64,000 nt of DNA. Source: Neisseria sp. MVDL19-042950. Its GTDB lineage: Bacteria; Pseudomonadota; Gammaproteobacteria; Burkholderiales; Neisseriaceae. The position numbers and the translations under genes are program-made. Every line of letters begins with the position of its first letter. The first letter of the stretch is position 1. Shown one piece after another: positions 8,347 to 16,226 of the stretch. The stretch lies in NCBI RefSeq assembly GCF_030504625.1, contig NZ_JAUKWH010000003.1, forward strand, positions 124,001 to 188,000, given 5' to 3'. The notes under the pieces were generated by a model. It saw only the letters and a program-made list of their open reading frames with translations. It had not been told where the DNA came from and ran no database searches.

Positions 8347-8373
8347 AATTGTACGGTTTTTACCCGTACAATT
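8347..8373. promoter_or_regulatory. Palindromic operator of the tacA-tacT-like module
   Basis: AATTGTACGG (8347-8356) and CCGTACAATT (8364-8373) are perfect inverted repeats with a 7-base spacer, directly upstream of the DUF1778 antitoxin start. Ribbon-helix-helix antitoxins bind such sites as paired dimers. That this is the operator is inference from position and symmetry. Confidence 0.7.
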
Positions 8374-8380
8374 CAAGTGC

Positions 8381-8415
8381 AGGCCGTCTGAAAATATAAA
8401 ATATTCAGACGGCCT
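8381..8415. terminator. DUS inverted-repeat hairpin after virD4
   Basis: CAGGCCGTCTGAAAATAT and its complement around an A/T loop, 16 bases past the virD4 stop on the minus strand. Confidence 0.75.
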
Positions 8416-8430
8416 GTGTATTACCGTTAA

Positions 8431-10467
8431 TTAAGCCGCTTTCGGCGGCTGTTGATTATTGCTGCCTGTCGAAGTGTTTTTCAGGATTTCCGACACGATA
8501 CCAAAACGGCCTTCACCCCAGTTTTGGATGATTACCGGCACTATTTTTTCCACAAAGTCCGGCGGGCTATCCGGCTTAACCAGTGATGTGAGCAGCGCAC
8601 GGGCAATTTCATCAGAGTTGGCCGCGTCTCCCCATTTGAAGCTCGCCATATCTTCGGGGGATACATAATCAGGTGTAACCACTTGTGGCGGCTGCTTCCG
8701 AGTAAGGGTGACTTGCAATTCAGGCACATGGGGAACCGGTAAATTGGCACGCTCACACAAAATCGGGTCTTCGTGGTAGATGATTTTGTCGGCATAGATA
8801 GGCCGGATACCGGTCATGTTGATAATCACATCACTATCGGGCATGATTTTGAGCTCGTCGGGATTCATGACCGCGCGTTTTTGATCGCTCACACTGTTAC
8901 TGCTGCTACTGCTGTTTTTGCCTCGGGAGCGCGAGGACGACTTGGCTTTGTAGGTATAGTAACCGATCAGCTTGCTGAGTTCTTCAGCTTCATCCTGCTC
9001 ACGCGGGGCAAACACCAAGCGGCAAGTGAAGTTACTGAAAAACGTTTGACGGCCGGTTCTGCCGTAAACCTTCTCAACTTGTCCGGGCGTCTGAAATACA
9101 ATGGTTGGGCGGATACCGTAACCGGCCAAGTAACCGACACCTTCTTCGATAGCTGGGATGCGGCCAAGTGCCGTAAATTCATCCAACATCAGCAAACATT
9201 GGTATTTCAAATCTTTATTGTCTTTCGGCAGCCCTTGTCGCACGTTGACATCACACAACTGGCTGAAAAACAGATTCAGCAGCGTGCCGTAAACTTTGAT
9301 TTCTTCCGGCGAAATGCCTAAATAAATCGTGGTAAGTTTACGGCACACGTTGTCTAGGTAAAAATCATCACCGCCGGTGGCCGCTTCAACCGCCGGATCC
9401 AAAAAAATCGCCAGCGGCGCGGTCATAGTGGACAAAACATCACCGCTAGTTTTGGCATTGCCGTTGGCAAAGCCCATCAGCAGGGTTTTACAGTTGCTGC
9501 TGAGTTGTGTTGTCTCAGGCTGCGCTGCCCGCAATTCAAACTCTGCCCGTATCCACTCTTGTAGGGTTTTGCCGTCAGTAGGGGTAGTGAGGCGGAACAG
9601 GTTGGCCATCGTAGTTTTGTTTTCGATCTTGCTTAAATCGCGCTCCTTTTCGGTCTCGATCATATAAAGCAACAATCCAACAAACAGCTTTTGCGCCTCC
9701 TGCTGGAAAAACTTTACGCTACCGCGGTCTTCCGTTGGTAACGGGTAAAATACCGCTGCTACCGCCAGCGCATCCTTGTATGTATTGATCGGGTTTCGGC
9801 GCACATAAGTCAGCGGGTTCCACCGGTGACTGATAAGGGGAGCACTAGGATCGCGGTCATGGTAGGGCATGGTGCCGGAAGGATTGAAGAAAAACACCTT
9901 GTGACCGCAGCGGGCACGGAAGCCCGCCGTGATCAGGAAGTTTTCTTTTTTTGGGTCATTGACGGCCATGCTGTGTCTATAATGTAAACAGTTAGGGACA
10001 ACAAAGCCGACACCCTTACCGCCACGGGTACGCGCGGCCAAATACACAAATCCGTCGTTTGCCCACCGCAGGTATTCGCCTTGATACTTGCCCACCAGTA
10101 AATCGGGCGGGTCTGAATCTTCAAAATCGTTTCTCAGCAGCCCGGTCTTCTTTATTTCCCGAAGGTTGGCAAAACGCGCCGAACCGTGTAGTTCCTTTTG
10201 AGGGCGGGAAAACACTGTTGTCAACACTACAACTAAAACAAAAACCGGCAGGATAGCTGCGGCAATAGAAGAAACATACAGCCACAAAATCATGTTTTCA
10301 GGTAATTGTTCTATATGCTGCCAATATTTGATAAGCAAAGATACCGACGGTTCGGTTTTTAATCCCAGCCATTCTGTGTAAAGCATGGCTCCGATATACA
10401 AACCTCCGCAGACGGCTACTACCATCAACAGGCCAAACAACAGAGCCGTGGACAAATATTTCTTCAT
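8431..10467 (-). CDS. virD4: Type IV coupling protein VirD4/TraG
   Basis: 678 residues from the ATG at 10467, with GGGAG upstream. Two N-terminal membrane segments (about 5-28 and 60-85) anchor it in the inner membrane. Walker A ARTRGGKGVG is at about residue 145 and Walker B LLMLDEFTALG further on, followed by the TraG-type GYGIRPTIVFQTPGQVEKVYG. A Ser-rich tract (KSSSRSRGKNSSSSS) sits in the C-terminal third. It links the relaxase-DNA complex to the channel. It is followed by the tacA-like module and preceded by SSB. Confidence 0.93.
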   Translation of the reverse strand: MKKYLSTALLFGLLMVVAVCGGLYIGAMLYTEWLGLKTEPSVSLLIKYWQHIEQLPENMILWLYVSSIAAAILPVFVLVVVLTTVFSRPQKELHGSARFANLREIKKTGLLRNDFEDSDPPDLLVGKYQGEYLRWANDGFVYLAARTRGGKGVGFVVPNCLHYRHSMAVNDPKKENFLITAGFRARCGHKVFFFNPSGTMPYHDRDPSAPLISHRWNPLTYVRRNPINTYKDALAVAAVFYPLPTEDRGSVKFFQQEAQKLFVGLLLYMIETEKERDLSKIENKTTMANLFRLTTPTDGKTLQEWIRAEFELRAAQPETTQLSSNCKTLLMGFANGNAKTSGDVLSTMTAPLAIFLDPAVEAATGGDDFYLDNVCRKLTTIYLGISPEEIKVYGTLLNLFFSQLCDVNVRQGLPKDNKDLKYQCLLMLDEFTALGRIPAIEEGVGYLAGYGIRPTIVFQTPGQVEKVYGRTGRQTFFSNFTCRLVFAPREQDEAEELSKLIGYYTYKAKSSSRSRGKNSSSSSNSVSDQKRAVMNPDELKIMPDSDVIINMTGIRPIYADKIIYHEDPILCERANLPVPHVPELQVTLTRKQPPQVVTPDYVSPEDMASFKWGDAANSDEIARALLTSLVKPDSPPDFVEKIVPVIIQNWGEGRFGIVSEILKNTSTGSNNQQPPKAA

Positions 10468-10484
10468 GGACGAACTCCCAAACA

Positions 10485-10512
10485 AAGGCCGTCTGAAAAT
10501 TTCAGACGGCCT
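10485..10512. terminator. DUS inverted-repeat hairpin between ssb and virD4
   Basis: AAAGGCCGTCTGAAAATTTC and complement lie in the 61-base gap between the ssb stop and the virD4 start. Partial termination here would lower virD4 expression relative to upstream genes; that is inference. Confidence 0.65.
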
Positions 10513-10528
10513 AAAAAACAAGCTCAGA

Positions 10529-10924
10529 TTACATCATGTCGTATAAACTGCCATCCGGCGAAACATCATTACCGGATTGTGTATGACGGTTTGCAGTATG
10601 GATTATCTGCATTTCATTGCAGATTACTTCAGTTACGTTTCGGTCGTTACCGCTTTGATCCTTATATTGGCGCGTCCGCAATTTGCCATACACTTGTATG
10701 CAGTCGCCTTTTTTCATGTACTGACAGACGACCTCAGCGTGCCGACCGTATAGCAAGACAGGGAACCACTCAACATGCTCTTTAAGCTCCTTCGTTTTTT
10801 TGTCTGTCCATTTTTCGGCAACGGCCACAGTGATTTTAGTCGTCGGCGTACCATCGGGCATGTAACGTAACTCCGGGTCTTTGGCTAAGTTGCCCATTAC
10901 TTCGATTTTGTTGATGTATGGCAT
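10529..10924 (-). CDS. ssb: Single-stranded DNA-binding protein, element-encoded
   Basis: 131 residues from the ATG at 10924 (GGGAGG upstream). The OB fold is recognisable: INKIEVMGNLAKDPELRYMP, FPVLLYGRHAEVVCQYMKKG, IQVYGKLRTRQYKD. It would coat transferred single-stranded DNA. It lacks the usual acidic C-terminal tip (D-D-D-I-P-F) used to recruit repair proteins; it ends in SLYDMM. Located inside the transfer operon between an unknown gene and virD4. Confidence 0.88.
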   Translation of the reverse strand: MPYINKIEVMGNLAKDPELRYMPDGTPTTKITVAVAEKWTDKKTKELKEHVEWFPVLLYGRHAEVVCQYMKKGDCIQVYGKLRTRQYKDQSGNDRNVTEVICNEMQIIHTANRHTQSGNDVSPDGSLYDMM

Positions 10925-10940
10925 ACTACCTCCCTTTGAC

Positions 10941-11270
10941 TTAATTATCCGTTTCAAAGGCTTTAAGAGTTGTATACTCTCCACCGGTTTTACCGCTTCC
11001 CGTAGTACCTAATACCATATAGGGTGTCAGCGGCCAGCTGACAGGAGTAATTGACTCGACATCGATCATTTCGTTTTTTCCAATACACATCTTTGCGAAT
11101 TCAGGCAAGATGTGTTGAACAACATCATCCCAATACCGTAGTGGCGGAGTTTCCACTATCAGACTGGCAGCGCGAATTTTTTTGTCCAAAAATACGCCGC
11201 CGTCTTTTCCAGCATCGTAAAAGGATACTCGGACGAAATAGCTGAATTTTTCGGGAGCAGATAAAGTCAT
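10941..11270 (-). CDS. Unknown T4SS-linked protein with a P-loop-like string
   Basis: 109 residues from the ATG at 11270, with GAAAGG upstream. No membrane segment. Near the C-terminus it has GTTGSGKT, which fits the Walker A consensus, but only about 16 residues follow, so a full NTPase domain is impossible. I regard the match as chance or as a different structural turn. It lies between virB11 and ssb. I do not recognise the family. Confidence 0.6.
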   Translation of the reverse strand: MTLSAPEKFSYFVRVSFYDAGKDGGVFLDKKIRAASLIVETPPLRYWDDVVQHILPEFAKMCIGKNEMIDVESITPVSWPLTPYMVLGTTGSGKTGGEYTTLKAFETDN

Positions 11271-11311
11271 TGGAAAACCTTTCTTTTTGTAAATCACCAA
11301 AAAAACAGCCG

Positions 11312-12412
11312 TTACAGACGGCCGCGCATAGCATAGAATTTTTCAACTGGATCGAAATACAACTCGGTCATATAGGTTTTATCGAAAAAGGCAACAATAT
11401 CAATTGTGGCTTTAACCGAATTCAAAATGTAGTCATAGTCCATCGTTCGGCCAGTAGCCGATTCTTTGGCCAACTGAGCGATGCGATAGTGCACGCTGCG
11501 AGCATCGTTAGCGTGAACCGAAGTTAGGCCACCCGGGTGTCCGGTGTTGAGTAGCGAAAGATAGTCCCACGCTTCATCTCCCCGTAGCTCAGTCAGGAAT
11601 ACCCGATCGGGCTTCAAGCGCATACAGGCGGCAATCAACGTTTTGGCAGTAATGTGACCTTTATAGAACAGATGTGCATGGTTGGGGTGATTAGGCAAAT
11701 CCAACTCATGTGTGTCCTCCAGCGTGACTATCCTGGTATTAGATGGTACTTTGTCTGCAATAGCCTTGGTGAACGTTGTTTTCCCCGAGCCAGTTGGCCC
11801 CACAGAGCAAACGTTCAGCTTGTGCATCACTGCTAAGTCAAAAAATGCGTCCATGTTACGATTAGCTTTGTGTTCCAGCATTTCATATTGCCAATCAAGC
11901 AACGGCACATCGTGGGGCAGTTTCATCTTATCGGCAATATCACGGAAACGGCTGCCGTTGATTTCAATTGAACTGGTATTGATGCCATTTGAAAAACTAC
12001 CGTATGTGGACACATCATTAAAAGTATTAACGCGACCACTGTCGATATAGTCGTCCAAAGAAAAGCGTGTTTTAGACGGCTTACGGAAGGCGTACACGAT
12101 GGTTTTGTCTTCGCAAGATGGCGGTATCATGATGTGTCCGCGCTCCCCGTCAGGCAGAGTTACCGAATGAATCGGGTTTTCCATATTGATATGTTTACTG
12201 TTATAGGTACACAGAGCCACGGCCAATTGATTCAACACTGGCAGACTTAATCGCGTATCTTCAATCCGCTGAAAACCCGTAGATGTTTCCAAAAATACTT
12301 CGTTTGCACGGTTAATGATGACCTCAGTAACTCCTTGGGTATTCAAATATACGTCCAAGCCTGTTTTCTGCAAAAGATTACGGACAGTTGCGTCCGATTG
12401 AATGCTGTTCAT
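11312..12412 (-). CDS. virB11: VirB11-type secretion ATPase
   Basis: 366 residues from the ATG at 12412 (GCAGGGAAA upstream). Walker [10 protein letters not shown] is at about 205-212, the Asp box follows in IVTLEDTHELDL, Walker B in RVFLTELRGDEAW, and the His box GGLTSVHAND near 290. This hexameric ATPase drives pilus assembly and DNA translocation at the cytoplasmic base. The N-terminal domain (DVYLNTQGVTEVIINR) is typical. Confidence 0.93.
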   Translation of the reverse strand: MNSIQSDATVRNLLQKTGLDVYLNTQGVTEVIINRANEVFLETSTGFQRIEDTRLSLPVLNQLAVALCTYNSKHINMENPIHSVTLPDGERGHIMIPPSCEDKTIVYAFRKPSKTRFSLDDYIDSGRVNTFNDVSTYGSFSNGINTSSIEINGSRFRDIADKMKLPHDVPLLDWQYEMLEHKANRNMDAFFDLAVMHKLNVCSVGPTGSGKTTFTKAIADKVPSNTRIVTLEDTHELDLPNHPNHAHLFYKGHITAKTLIAACMRLKPDRVFLTELRGDEAWDYLSLLNTGHPGGLTSVHANDARSVHYRIAQLAKESATGRTMDYDYILNSVKATIDIVAFFDKTYMTELYFDPVEKFYAMRGRL

Positions 12413-12437
12413 GGATTTTCCCTGCAAAAAAGAAATG

Positions 12438-12457
12438 GCCTGCCGCAAAGGACAGGC
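12438..12457 (-). terminator. Short hairpin between virB10 and virB11
   Basis: GCCTG and CAGGC flank about ten bases; on the minus strand a T-rich stretch follows. It could act as an attenuator or a stabilising stem in the polycistronic message. Confidence 0.4.
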
Positions 12458-12465
12458 ACTCTGAA

Positions 12466-13770
12466 TCAGTATCCGTAGGGATTGACTAATTCGTAAACAT
12501 TGCTGAAATCAACATCGCGCGCCACCATGATGTTAATCAGTGATCCTTGATTAATTGTGCCGGTTGGTGGGATGTTGATACTATTTTTCAGAGCTTCGGT
12601 TGCCAACTGCTGCGCCGAATCTACTGAATTTTCATAGGTGATGTTGTTATTGTTACCGGAAGTTTTGTGATTGCTCAGGTTGTCTGTTGCATCACCAATC
12701 AGACTAATCATCATCGCGCCGCCGAAACGCCGCCAAAAGTGGTAGTTCACATACGCACCGTGGCCGCCTTCACCCAAAGAGCCTGCGCCTGGGCTGCGTA
12801 AGGATACTTTCACGCCCGATGGTGTTTCGACTTCATTCCATAACACAAACACACGTGCCTGACCTTGCAGTAAAGCTGATGTCTGCTCACCGATGACCTT
12901 ACTTCCTCGCTCAATAAGCAGCGTTTGCCCATTGGCTGAATACACATCTTTAGACACAATGCAGCGTGTAAACCCCGGCTGCGTGGTCACGATTTTGGTA
13001 TCTAAGCCGCATCGGATATTGGTTCCCTTAGAAAGCAGATAGCTGCTGTCGCCGATCTGTTGGGCTTGTACTGAATCTGTTGCGGTAGGATTCAAACGTG
13101 AAGCGAAATTACCATTCGATGCACCGCCTTGGTTGCCGTCTGAAAAGGTTGAATTACTAACAGGTATGCCTTGGCCGTCAGAATGTCCCACGCTAGACGA
13201 AACCTTAGACAAATCTGAATCCACGTTGACTAATACATCACCGCCCAACTTTCGGTCTTTGGCGGTTTTTTCAGGGGAAACAGTTACTGCTGGCTGGGTA
13301 TTGCCGTAGTCGTACTGGGCAACAGGCTGCTGGCTCACAACTGGTTGAGAAGCTGCAACAACTGGCTCAGAAGCAACACCTTCTAACTGCACTTCTGAAG
13401 CAGCTTGTGCTTCCATCATCGCCATTTCGTTTTTATCACGCTCAAAATCCTTTTTCTGCGTAACCTTTGGCTCCGAAGCCGCCTGCGTTTCGGCAGTCTG
13501 TGCTTCGTCTTCGCCACCCGTCATGCCAATTAAACCTGACACTAACACTCCAGCAGCAATCAAACTGACACCGGCTAATGCTACTCTGCGCATATTACTG
13601 TTTGGTACGAACGTATCAAAGTTGAGCGGCATACCAGGCTCAATCTTATCGTTTTTCACTGTCTTGGCCAGCGTTTCCGGCTCGGTAAAATTACCATCAG
13701 GAACTGGGGTATCGTTATAAACCTGATCTGTTTTTTTACGTTTGAATTTTTCAAAAATGCTCAGTTTCAT
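12466..13770 (-). CDS. virB10: VirB10/TrbI core-complex protein
   Basis: 434 residues: short basic cytoplasmic N-terminus, one membrane segment (about 62-86), a long Gln/Ser/Ala-rich periplasmic linker (about 90-220), then the TrbI domain with LLSKGTNIRCGLDTKIVTT, SANGQTLLIERGSKVIGEQT and FWRRFGGAMMISL. It spans both membranes and senses ATP energy in the secretion core. Start overlaps the virB9 stop (ATGA). The linker DNA carries a DUS core near 13,140. Confidence 0.93.
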   Translation of the reverse strand: MKLSIFEKFKRKKTDQVYNDTPVPDGNFTEPETLAKTVKNDKIEPGMPLNFDTFVPNSNMRRVALAGVSLIAAGVLVSGLIGMTGGEDEAQTAETQAASEPKVTQKKDFERDKNEMAMMEAQAASEVQLEGVASEPVVAASQPVVSQQPVAQYDYGNTQPAVTVSPEKTAKDRKLGGDVLVNVDSDLSKVSSSVGHSDGQGIPVSNSTFSDGNQGGASNGNFASRLNPTATDSVQAQQIGDSSYLLSKGTNIRCGLDTKIVTTQPGFTRCIVSKDVYSANGQTLLIERGSKVIGEQTSALLQGQARVFVLWNEVETPSGVKVSLRSPGAGSLGEGGHGAYVNYHFWRRFGGAMMISLIGDATDNLSNHKTSGNNNNITYENSVDSAQQLATEALKNSINIPPTGTINQGSLINIMVARDVDFSNVYELVNPYGY

Positions 13771-14612
13771 TTGCCTTCCTTCTCTTTGCTGAGACGCACA
13801 AAGTCGCCGTTTCCTGTACCTGTGCGGTTGAAAGAACCTTTTTCGTTATAGCCGCGGTTTTCCAAACCCAAAACTGACTTGCCCAAGCGCAGAACATACT
13901 TCTTCGCCGTTTCATGTATCACCACTGTATCGCCATCAACATGACTATTAAGAAGAGCTTCAGAACCATCCTCCATCACTTTATAAATAAGCGGGAGTTC
14001 GCGACCATTATCAAAACTTAAATAAGTAAAGCGGCCATTGTCGTAGGCCGCTGTCGGTGCAAGGGATTTGTCGCCTTTTCCCCAGTAGTCATAATTATGT
14101 TTAGCATTCCGACGATGGCCTGCCTGTTTAAGCCGTTCCAAAGCTCGAGCGTGTTTTTTAGCTTCAGCTTGAGCTTTATAGGCTGCCGTATCAGGATATA
14201 CGAAACGCAGGACGTAAGTTGTCTGCTGTGCTTTCTTGCCTTTCGGAGCTGAAGTTGACAGGTCGAATACATACGTCCGCTTCTTATTCGTTGTGATAAT
14301 CATATTGGTGTTTGGTGAAGCAGCAGCCGGTTTAAAAATGATGTTGTTGCCCTTAACGGATAGCTTCCACGCATCTGCGTCCCCCATACCCAGGGCAGTA
14401 GTGTCATCACCGGTCAAACGTTCGCCATCTTCCAGTTGCACCAATACCGCGTTTCCCACACGTGCACGGATATGCACTACATCGTTTGGGCTGTACATTA
14501 CCGTCTGAATGCGGCCGTCCTTAGGCGAGCCGGTCGGCACCACTACCGCCGATGCACCGGTCGACAGCACCGCCGCCAATACCCATGCTGCTGATTTACT
14601 GTTGAATTTCAT
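13767..14612 (-). CDS. virB9: VirB9 outer-membrane core protein
   Basis: 281 residues with a signal peptide ending near GASA, then the VirB9 N-domain (GRIQTVMYSPNDVVHIRARV) and C-terminal beta domain (YDNGRFTYLSFDNGRELPLI, HETAKKYVLRLGKSVLGLEN). It forms the outer ring with VirB7 and VirB10. GAAAGGG lies upstream of the start. Its stop overlaps the virB10 start by four bases. Confidence 0.93.
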   Translation of the reverse strand: MKFNSKSAAWVLAAVLSTGASAVVVPTGSPKDGRIQTVMYSPNDVVHIRARVGNAVLVQLEDGERLTGDDTTALGMGDADAWKLSVKGNNIIFKPAAASPNTNMIITTNKKRTYVFDLSTSAPKGKKAQQTTYVLRFVYPDTAAYKAQAEAKKHARALERLKQAGHRRNAKHNYDYWGKGDKSLAPTAAYDNGRFTYLSFDNGRELPLIYKVMEDGSEALLNSHVDGDTVVIHETAKKYVLRLGKSVLGLENRGYNEKGSFNRTGTGNGDFVRLSKEKEGK

Positions 14613-14630
14613 CGATTACCCTTTCTTTTT

Positions 14631-15347
14631 TTAAGGCGCGGTTTCCGGGTCAACACGGTAGCTCTTCACTTGGAAGCCCAATGGATTGATACGGCGCGCT
14701 TCTTCACTCATCGGCTGACTGGCGTATTCATAGCCGACGGTGGCAATCATGTTCTGCACCGGAATCTCTTTGCTCAAATCACCTGTTACCGGGATCATGC
14801 GTTTTTCGAAGCGGATTTGCGCGGTATTACCTATAAAGGTAATGGCTTTTACCTTGGCGATTACCTTGTATTGGTTCTTAAGAATTTTGTGCGGCGCTTG
14901 AGGATTGTCATTGTAGATTTTTGCAAATGCTGCCTGAATTTCGGGTGAACTGAACAGTATGGTCGCATCATAACTGTCTTGAATCGTTACCCAATCATAG
15001 CTCTCACGATATTGGATATATTGACTTAGCCAATGCTTATCTATGACTTCTCCATAACTCTGTTCTTTGGTTTTCATCACCGTAACAATGTCGGTCAGGC
15101 CGGTATTGTTATCCACCTTTACCACATACGGCCGTGTTTCTTTTAATGGTGTCAGTCCGGCCACCGCTCCCACAGCTAAACCGGTAATCAGAAGACACGC
15201 ACCGCAGATACGCCATGCAATTTTGGCCGACTTGTGGACGCGAACAATTTCCGCACTCTCAAACGCCTTAGCTGCATTGATGAACTCAGTGGCCATTTTA
15301 TTTTTTGCGGTTTGGCCGGCCGCTTTGTTGTTGCTAGGTTGAGCCAT
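14631..15347 (-). CDS. virB8: VirB8 inner-membrane assembly protein
   Basis: 238 residues: cytoplasmic tail, one membrane segment (about 45-66, ICGACLLITGLAVGAVAGL), then the NTF2-like periplasmic domain (YVVKVDNNTGLTDIV, YIQYRESYDWVTIQDSYDA, RMIPVTGDLSKEIPVQN). VirB8 nucleates assembly of the channel and contacts VirB9 and VirB10. Its ATG overlaps the stop of the virB7-like gene (TAATG). Confidence 0.92.
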   Translation of the reverse strand: MAQPSNNKAAGQTAKNKMATEFINAAKAFESAEIVRVHKSAKIAWRICGACLLITGLAVGAVAGLTPLKETRPYVVKVDNNTGLTDIVTVMKTKEQSYGEVIDKHWLSQYIQYRESYDWVTIQDSYDATILFSSPEIQAAFAKIYNDNPQAPHKILKNQYKVIAKVKAITFIGNTAQIRFEKRMIPVTGDLSKEIPVQNMIATVGYEYASQPMSEEARRINPLGFQVKSYRVDPETAP

Positions 15348-15469
15348 TATTTAACCTCTTGAACCGTTATGTTAATCGGGAACGCCGAACCATGTGGCTT
15401 AGGTGGTTTTTTGCTTGAGCAGCCGCACAGTACTGCGGCAGTAATAGAGATGAGAAGAAATGTTTTCAT
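15347..15469 (-). CDS. virB7: VirB7-like small lipoprotein
   Basis: A 40-residue protein, MKTFLLISITAAVLCGC at its start: short signal peptide with a lipobox-like L-C-G-C, so Cys17 would be lipidated. The mature peptide is SSKKPPKPHG-rich. VirB7 anchors the VirB9/VirB10 ring in the outer membrane. Identity is by position directly before virB8, size and lipobox; sequence alone is too short. The stop codon shares a base with the virB8 start. Confidence 0.75.
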   Translation of the reverse strand: MKTFLLISITAAVLCGCSSKKPPKPHGSAFPINITVQEVK

Positions 15470-15493
15470 AATTTATTCCTTTGGTGGAGACGT

Positions 15494-15525
15494 AAAAAAA
15501 CACCTCACAGGGAGGTGTTTTTTTA
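15494..15525. terminator. Strong hairpin with A/T flanks
   Basis: AAAAACACCTC and GAGGTGTTTTTT form an inverted repeat flanked by A and T runs, so it can terminate in both directions. On the minus strand it lies after the unknown lipoprotein gene and before the virB7-like gene, dividing the virB cluster. Confidence 0.8.
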
Positions 15526-15534
15526 GAGATAAAA

Positions 15535-16011
15535 TTAAAAACGGTTGACTTGATACTTCGTTTTTTGAGTATTGAAACGGTTCCCGTCAGTCAGCGATAC
15601 TGTAACGACCGTATTATTAATTTTGACCCTTTCTTTAGCCGGCATATGCACATCGGTCATCACAGAAGAAACATAACGACCCTGCTTATCGTAGATTGGG
15701 ACATGGATACTCACAACCATTAAGCGACTGGTTTTGTTGCGACCTTCACCGGTAAATGTTACTTCCGTCTGAGGCAATGCACCCTCATAATTGCCGCCCA
15801 ATTGACGAACAAACATCTTCAGGTTGTTCAACTCATACTGTTCGGTTGTTTTTGTGCCGAGCGACAATGTACTTGAAGCATTACCCGATGAGCCGGACAA
15901 GCCTGAATTGATACCGGCTAAGGTATCGTTTACAGCCTGAAGACCGTCTGAAAGCTGAGCACAACCTGAAACAGCCAAGCTCAACATCATAATTGGCAAA
16001 AGAATTTTCAT
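15535..16011 (-). CDS. Unknown lipoprotein within the virB cluster
   Basis: 158 residues. Signal peptide with lipobox L-A-V-S-G-C (Cys17), then a Ser/Gly-rich spacer and a folded C-terminal domain (LMVVSIHVPIYDKQGRYVSS, VKINNTVVTVSLTDGNRF). It sits between virB6 and virB7, where some systems encode entry-exclusion or pilus-related lipoproteins. I do not recognise the family; an exclusion role is only a positional guess. AAGGAAC lies upstream of the start. Confidence 0.7.
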   Translation of the reverse strand: MKILLPIMMLSLAVSGCAQLSDGLQAVNDTLAGINSGLSGSSGNASSTLSLGTKTTEQYELNNLKMFVRQLGGNYEGALPQTEVTFTGEGRNKTSRLMVVSIHVPIYDKQGRYVSSVMTDVHMPAKERVKINNTVVTVSLTDGNRFNTQKTKYQVNRF

Positions 16012-16020
16012 ATAAGTTCC

Positions 16021-16215
16021 TTAATCTTCGTCTCTATGGATAACCACCACATTCCGTTTACTCATCATTACCAAAAACAGCCCGATAATGGAGGTCATGG
16101 TAGTACCTACAACCAATGGTATGGCCTTGTGATCCGTTCCCCAAAACTCAGTGATAATAATTAATGCTAGTATGGAGCCAAGAAGCATCGCGCCAAAAAA
16201 TTTACCGAGAGACAT
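16021..16215 (-). CDS. Small membrane protein downstream of virB6
   Basis: 64 residues from the ATG at 16215, with AAGGAG 7 bases upstream. Two hydrophobic segments (about 5-22 and 32-50) and a charged C-terminus ending RNVVVIHRDED. Probably an inner-membrane protein. Co-transcribed with virB6 (stop-start gaps under 15 bases) and the lipoprotein. No known function; small membrane proteins here could be part of the channel or of surface exclusion. Confidence 0.65.
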   Translation of the reverse strand: MSLGKFFGAMLLGSILALIIITEFWGTDHKAIPLVVGTTMTSIIGLFLVMMSKRNVVVIHRDED

Positions 16216-16226
16216 AATCAAACTCC

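Noticed and set aside
10941-11270. Walker A string GTTGSGKT as evidence for an ATPase
   Set aside because: Too near the C-terminus for an NTPase fold, and no Walker B.
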